The position numbers and the translations under genes are program-made. Shown here piece by piece: positions 42,763-45,119 of a stretch of DNA of 45,119 nt. The notes under the pieces are model-generated. The model was not told the origin of the DNA and made no database searches. It saw only the letters and a program-made list of their open reading frames with translations. This DNA comes from an uncultured Verrucomicrobiota bacterium (GTDB taxonomy: Bacteria; Verrucomicrobiota; Verrucomicrobiia; Verrucomicrobiales; Verrucomicrobiaceae): NCBI GenBank assembly GCA_903838675.1, contig CAILZI010000203.1, positions 1 through 45,119 of the forward strand, read 5' to 3'. Every line of letters starts with the position of its first letter. The first letter of the stretch is position 1.

Positions 42763-44298
42763 ATGTCTGTGACTTCTGCCCCTGACCCCTCGATCTGGAT
42801 TAAACGCTTTTGGTGGCTGCTTGCCGCCGTTTTCATCGTGCGGATCGGTGTGTTGCTGCTGTTTGTACATGGGGCGGACTTGGCCGGAGACGAGGCCTAC
42901 TACTGGGACTGGGGCCGCAGGCCGGACTGGTGCTATTACAGCAAGCCCCCCATGATCGGCTGGATGATGGGCGTGATCGGCGCACTCACGGGCAATGCGG
43001 AGTGGGGCATCCGCTTTGCGGCGTTGCTGCTGGGCACGGCCACACTGGTCATCATCCACCGCATCGCGCTGGTGCTGTTTGATGCACGCACGGCTTTTCT
43101 TGCCGCCGTGCTGGTGCTGCTGACCATCGCAAATGCCGGGCTGAATCTTCTCCTCACCATTGATGCCCCCCTGCTGCTGTGCTGGACGCTGGGTCTGCTC
43201 CTGTTCTGGTTCGCTGCACAAAAACCGGCATGCCACACGCGCTGGCTCGCTTTGGCTCTCGTGATCGGCTTCGGCACCCTGAGCAAGCAGATGATGCTGG
43301 CCTTTCCCGCCCTCATGCTGCTCTTCGCTGCCGTTTCACCTGAAGATCGGGCGCTTCTGCGCAATCCCCGCATGTGGCTGGCCATCCTTTGCGGCATGGC
43401 CTTCATCATTCCCGTGCTGCGCTGGAACCAGCAGCATGCATGGATCACGCTGGAGCACACCAAGCATCACTTCGATGCAGCAAAGCTCGGCTGGGATGAC
43501 CAGCTGGGACGCACTTTGGAAAACGTCGGCCTGCAGGCGCTGATCTACACCCCAGTGACGTTTGCCGCGCTGGTTGCGGCGATGATCGCAGCGGTGAAGC
43601 TGCGCAAACAGCTCACCCGCCCGCTGTTGTTCCTCATGCTCGCCTCAGCTCCCGCGTTGGCCTGCTTTGCGGTGCTGGCCTTGCGTCAGCGCATCAATCC
43701 AAACTGGCCTGCCGCCTTCTTTGTGCCTGCTTTCATTCTCGCAGCGGCATGGCTGCGTGGAGCCGCACCGTTCAAGTCGCATCCCGGCTGGGAGCGCTGG
43801 TCCCTGCGGGTCGGCGGTGCCTTGGTCCTCATCGTCCATCTCGCGCTCGTCATCATCTTCTCCACGGAACTGAAAGGCATCGACAAGCTCGCCAGCCTGC
43901 GCGGCTGGGATGAGGCAGGCATCGCGGCCCAGAAGTTTCTCGACCAGGTGCCGAGGCCGGAGCAAACCTTTGTCATGGCCCTGGGCCATCGCTACCATGC
44001 CGCGGAGATGGCCTTCTACATGCCTTCGCATCCGCGTGTCTATCGCTGGGAGCCGAGCGGCGCAGTGCAGTCCCAGTATGAAATCTGGCCGGGACCGGAA
44101 GAATGCATCGGCAAAGATGCCCTGATCCTGGAGCCCGGCCCCGTTCCAGCCCTGCTGCAAAACACCCTCTTCACCAACGCCTTCGAAAAACTGGAATTTC
44201 GTGGCAACGTTCGTGTCCCGCTGGGGAAGGAGACACGTGAGTTCAGCGTGTATCTCGGACGAAATCTAAAAAGTTGGCAGCCTGTGCGCGCAAAATGA
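42763..44298 (+). CDS. GT39/ArnT-like membrane glycosyltransferase
   Basis: The 511-residue polytopic protein has about eleven TM helices in its first 370 residues and a soluble C-terminal domain. The first external loop carries DLAGDEAYYWDW (about 41-52) with the D-E pair typical of GT-C enzymes of the PMT_2/ArnT type (PF13231). YYSKPPMIGWMMGVIGALTGNAEWGIRFAALL follows in the usual place. These enzymes move a sugar from a polyprenyl-phosphate carrier to lipid A, protein or another acceptor on the periplasmic side. The acceptor is unknown. The gene overlaps the PAP2 phosphatase start by ATGA (44295-44298), which supports a shared role in polyprenyl-linked glycan turnover. The frame reaches further upstream, but ATG 42763 is closest to the first TM. 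Confidence 0.88.
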   Translation: MSVTSAPDPSIWIKRFWWLLAAVFIVRIGVLLLFVHGADLAGDEAYYWDWGRRPDWCYYSKPPMIGWMMGVIGALTGNAEWGIRFAALLLGTATLVIIHRIALVLFDARTAFLAAVLVLLTIANAGLNLLLTIDAPLLLCWTLGLLLFWFAAQKPACHTRWLALALVIGFGTLSKQMMLAFPALMLLFAAVSPEDRALLRNPRMWLAILCGMAFIIPVLRWNQQHAWITLEHTKHHFDAAKLGWDDQLGRTLENVGLQALIYTPVTFAALVAAMIAAVKLRKQLTRPLLFLMLASAPALACFAVLALRQRINPNWPAAFFVPAFILAAAWLRGAAPFKSHPGWERWSLRVGGALVLIVHLALVIIFSTELKGIDKLASLRGWDEAGIAAQKFLDQVPRPEQTFVMALGHRYHAAEMAFYMPSHPRVYRWEPSGAVQSQYEIWPGPEECIGKDALILEPGPVPALLQNTLFTNAFEKLEFRGNVRVPLGKETREFSVYLGRNLKSWQPVRAK

Positions 44299-44894
44299 AC
44301 GCCTGGGATCTCAGCCTGCTGCATCAAATCAACACCGCGTGGTCGCATCCGGTGCTCGACTGGCTGATGCCTGCCCTCTCCGCCATTGAGGCCTGGCTGC
44401 CGCTCATCATCCTGGCCGTGCTGATCACCGCCTGGCGTGGTGGGAAACGTGCACGCATCATGCTGCTCTGTGCCGGCATCGCGATCGCACTCGGCGACGG
44501 CATGATCTCCAACACTTTGAAAAAGACCATCGGCCGCGTAAGACCCCGCGATGCCCGCAGCGATGTCATCGTACGCGACCTCGGCACCGCCTCACCCGCG
44601 TTCATGCGGCTGTTCCAGCAGCCGGTGGTCAAACCGAGCGAACCGAACGGTGCAACAACGGGCAAGTCCTTCCCATCCAGCCACACCATCAACCTGTTCG
44701 CCGTCGCCACGGTCATCGCCTGCTTTTACCGCCGCGCCGGCTTGATGATGTACCTTCTGGCCGCAGCGGTCGCTTACTCGCGCGTCTATTGCGGCGCACA
44801 CTGGCCCAGTGACATTCCGCCCTCGATGGCCATTGGAATACTGGTGGGGCTGATGGTGGTGTTCACAGCCCGGCGAATCCTCCGTGAGGTTTGA
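44295..44894 (+). CDS. PAP2-family membrane phosphatase
   Basis: The 199-residue protein has about five TM helices and the three PAP2 motifs: KKTIGRVRPRD (K-x6-R-P, about 76-86), SFPSSHTIN (P-S-S-H, about 126-134; the usual form is P-S-G-H) and SRVYCGAHWPSDI (S-R-x5-H-x3-D, about 164-176). Between motifs 1 and 2 lies a loop of about 38 residues. Such enzymes remove phosphate from undecaprenyl pyrophosphate, phosphatidate or lipid A on the outer face of the inner membrane. Coupled by ATGA overlap to the GT39-type gene, it probably recycles the polyprenyl carrier or trims a lipid-linked sugar phosphate (inference). Confidence 0.9.
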   Translation: MNAWDLSLLHQINTAWSHPVLDWLMPALSAIEAWLPLIILAVLITAWRGGKRARIMLLCAGIAIALGDGMISNTLKKTIGRVRPRDARSDVIVRDLGTASPAFMRLFQQPVVKPSEPNGATTGKSFPSSHTINLFAVATVIACFYRRAGLMMYLLAAAVAYSRVYCGAHWPSDIPPSMAIGILVGLMVVFTARRILREV

Positions 44895-45029
44895 CGAAAC
44901 TTCAGACTGCCCTCACTCAGACACCAACCTTGGCGCATTCGGATACTTTTCCTTGGCTTCCTCAGTCACGCGGATGTCCCCGGCTAAGCCTTTGTGCAGT
45001 AAGGAGGAATGGCAGCAGGAAAGGCCTGT

Positions 45030-45119
45030 TCATGGCATGGAGGCAAAGAAGGAATAGAACACTCCACCCTGGATCAGCGCCCCGACCACAAACAGAACGG
45101 CAAACAATTTCAGCAGGAG
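45030..45119 (-). CDS. C-terminus of a membrane protein (partial)
   Basis: On the minus strand a frame enters from the window edge and ends at a TGA (45030-45032). The 29 residues begin LLLKLFAVLFVVGALI and continue into QGGVFYSFFASMP, an unmistakable hydrophobic helix close to a C-terminus. The rest is outside the window, so the family cannot be named. The same frame stays open for 38 more codons after the stop (to a TGA at 44913-44915), noted separately. No other gene is supported in 44895-45029. Confidence 0.5.
   Translation of the reverse strand, partial: LLLKLFAVLFVVGALIQGGVFYSFFASMP

Noticed and set aside
44913..45119. Selenocysteine read-through at the TGA 45030-45032
   Set aside because: No SECIS-like hairpin was evident directly after the TGA and there is no family support. 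An ordinary stop or mutation is simpler.
1..45119. tRNA, rRNA, prophage, transposase or integrase
   Set aside because: None was recognisable by motif or protein signature on either strand.

Overview
The window looks like a chromosomal segment of a member of the Verrucomicrobiota (Verrucomicrobiaceae-like, for example near Prosthecobacter or Verrucomicrobium). This is inferred from gene content and not from any marker RNA. The base composition is GC-rich, most genes lack a strong Shine-Dalgarno sequence, and there is a giant secreted cytochrome c / WD40 / DUF1549 / DUF1553 protein of the Planctomycetes-Verrucomicrobia type. A ThuA-like secreted protein, a PEP-CTERM protein, a MurC-MurB fusion and secreted plant-polysaccharide enzymes point the same way. 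No rRNA, tRNA, CRISPR array, insertion sequence or prophage was seen.

Layout. 1-8.1 kb: the start of a Tat-exported protein (minus), a CBS-domain protein, a ThuA-like secreted protein (minus), a TrkA-type potassium channel, and an NDH-2-like dehydrogenase fused to cyclic-nucleotide and CBS domains. Then come a DUF1990/YndJ gene pair (minus) and a HAD phosphatase overlapping a GH62 arabinofuranosidase-like gene. 8.1-9.2 kb: two tandem copies of a tiny secreted-protein gene, each followed by the same set of three hairpins. 9.4-12.2 kb: a sensor kinase and a sigma-54-type response regulator. 12.3-16.7 kb: DUF2851, a PL10-like pectate lyase, a CorA-like membrane protein and a ParDE-type toxin-antitoxin pair. 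16.8-25.2 kb: MurC-MurB, an O-antigen-ligase/TPR protein, LeuD, a CBS-regulated family II pyrophosphatase and three small accessory genes. 25.4-30.5 kb: the 1,699-residue DUF1549/DUF1553 protein. 30.6-38.2 kb: a Wadjet defence locus. 38.3-45.1 kb: a FemAB/GNAT-like protein, a NYN/OST-HTH protein, FolC, a trypsin-like PEP-CTERM protein, a GT39-type glycosyltransferase, a PAP2 phosphatase, and the C-terminus of a membrane protein at the window edge.

The most interesting region is 30.6-38.2 kb. It encodes all four Wadjet components: JetA (kleisin-like), JetB (DUF4194, MukE-like), JetC (SMC-like ATPase) and JetD (toprim nuclease). A two-gene module sits between jetA and jetB: an 89-residue helical protein and a minimal nucleotidyltransferase of the AbiEii/MNT type, joined by a TGATG overlap. 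Sampled lines of this module are about 50% GC, against about 65% in jetA, and a hairpin lies at its upstream junction. This suggests a toxin-antitoxin or defence add-on inserted into, or recruited by, a plasmid-restricting SMC system. That reading is an inference from arrangement and motifs and has not been shown.

Coordinates use the start codon judged best, which is often internal to a longer open frame. Family names come from recognised motifs, because no database search was possible.
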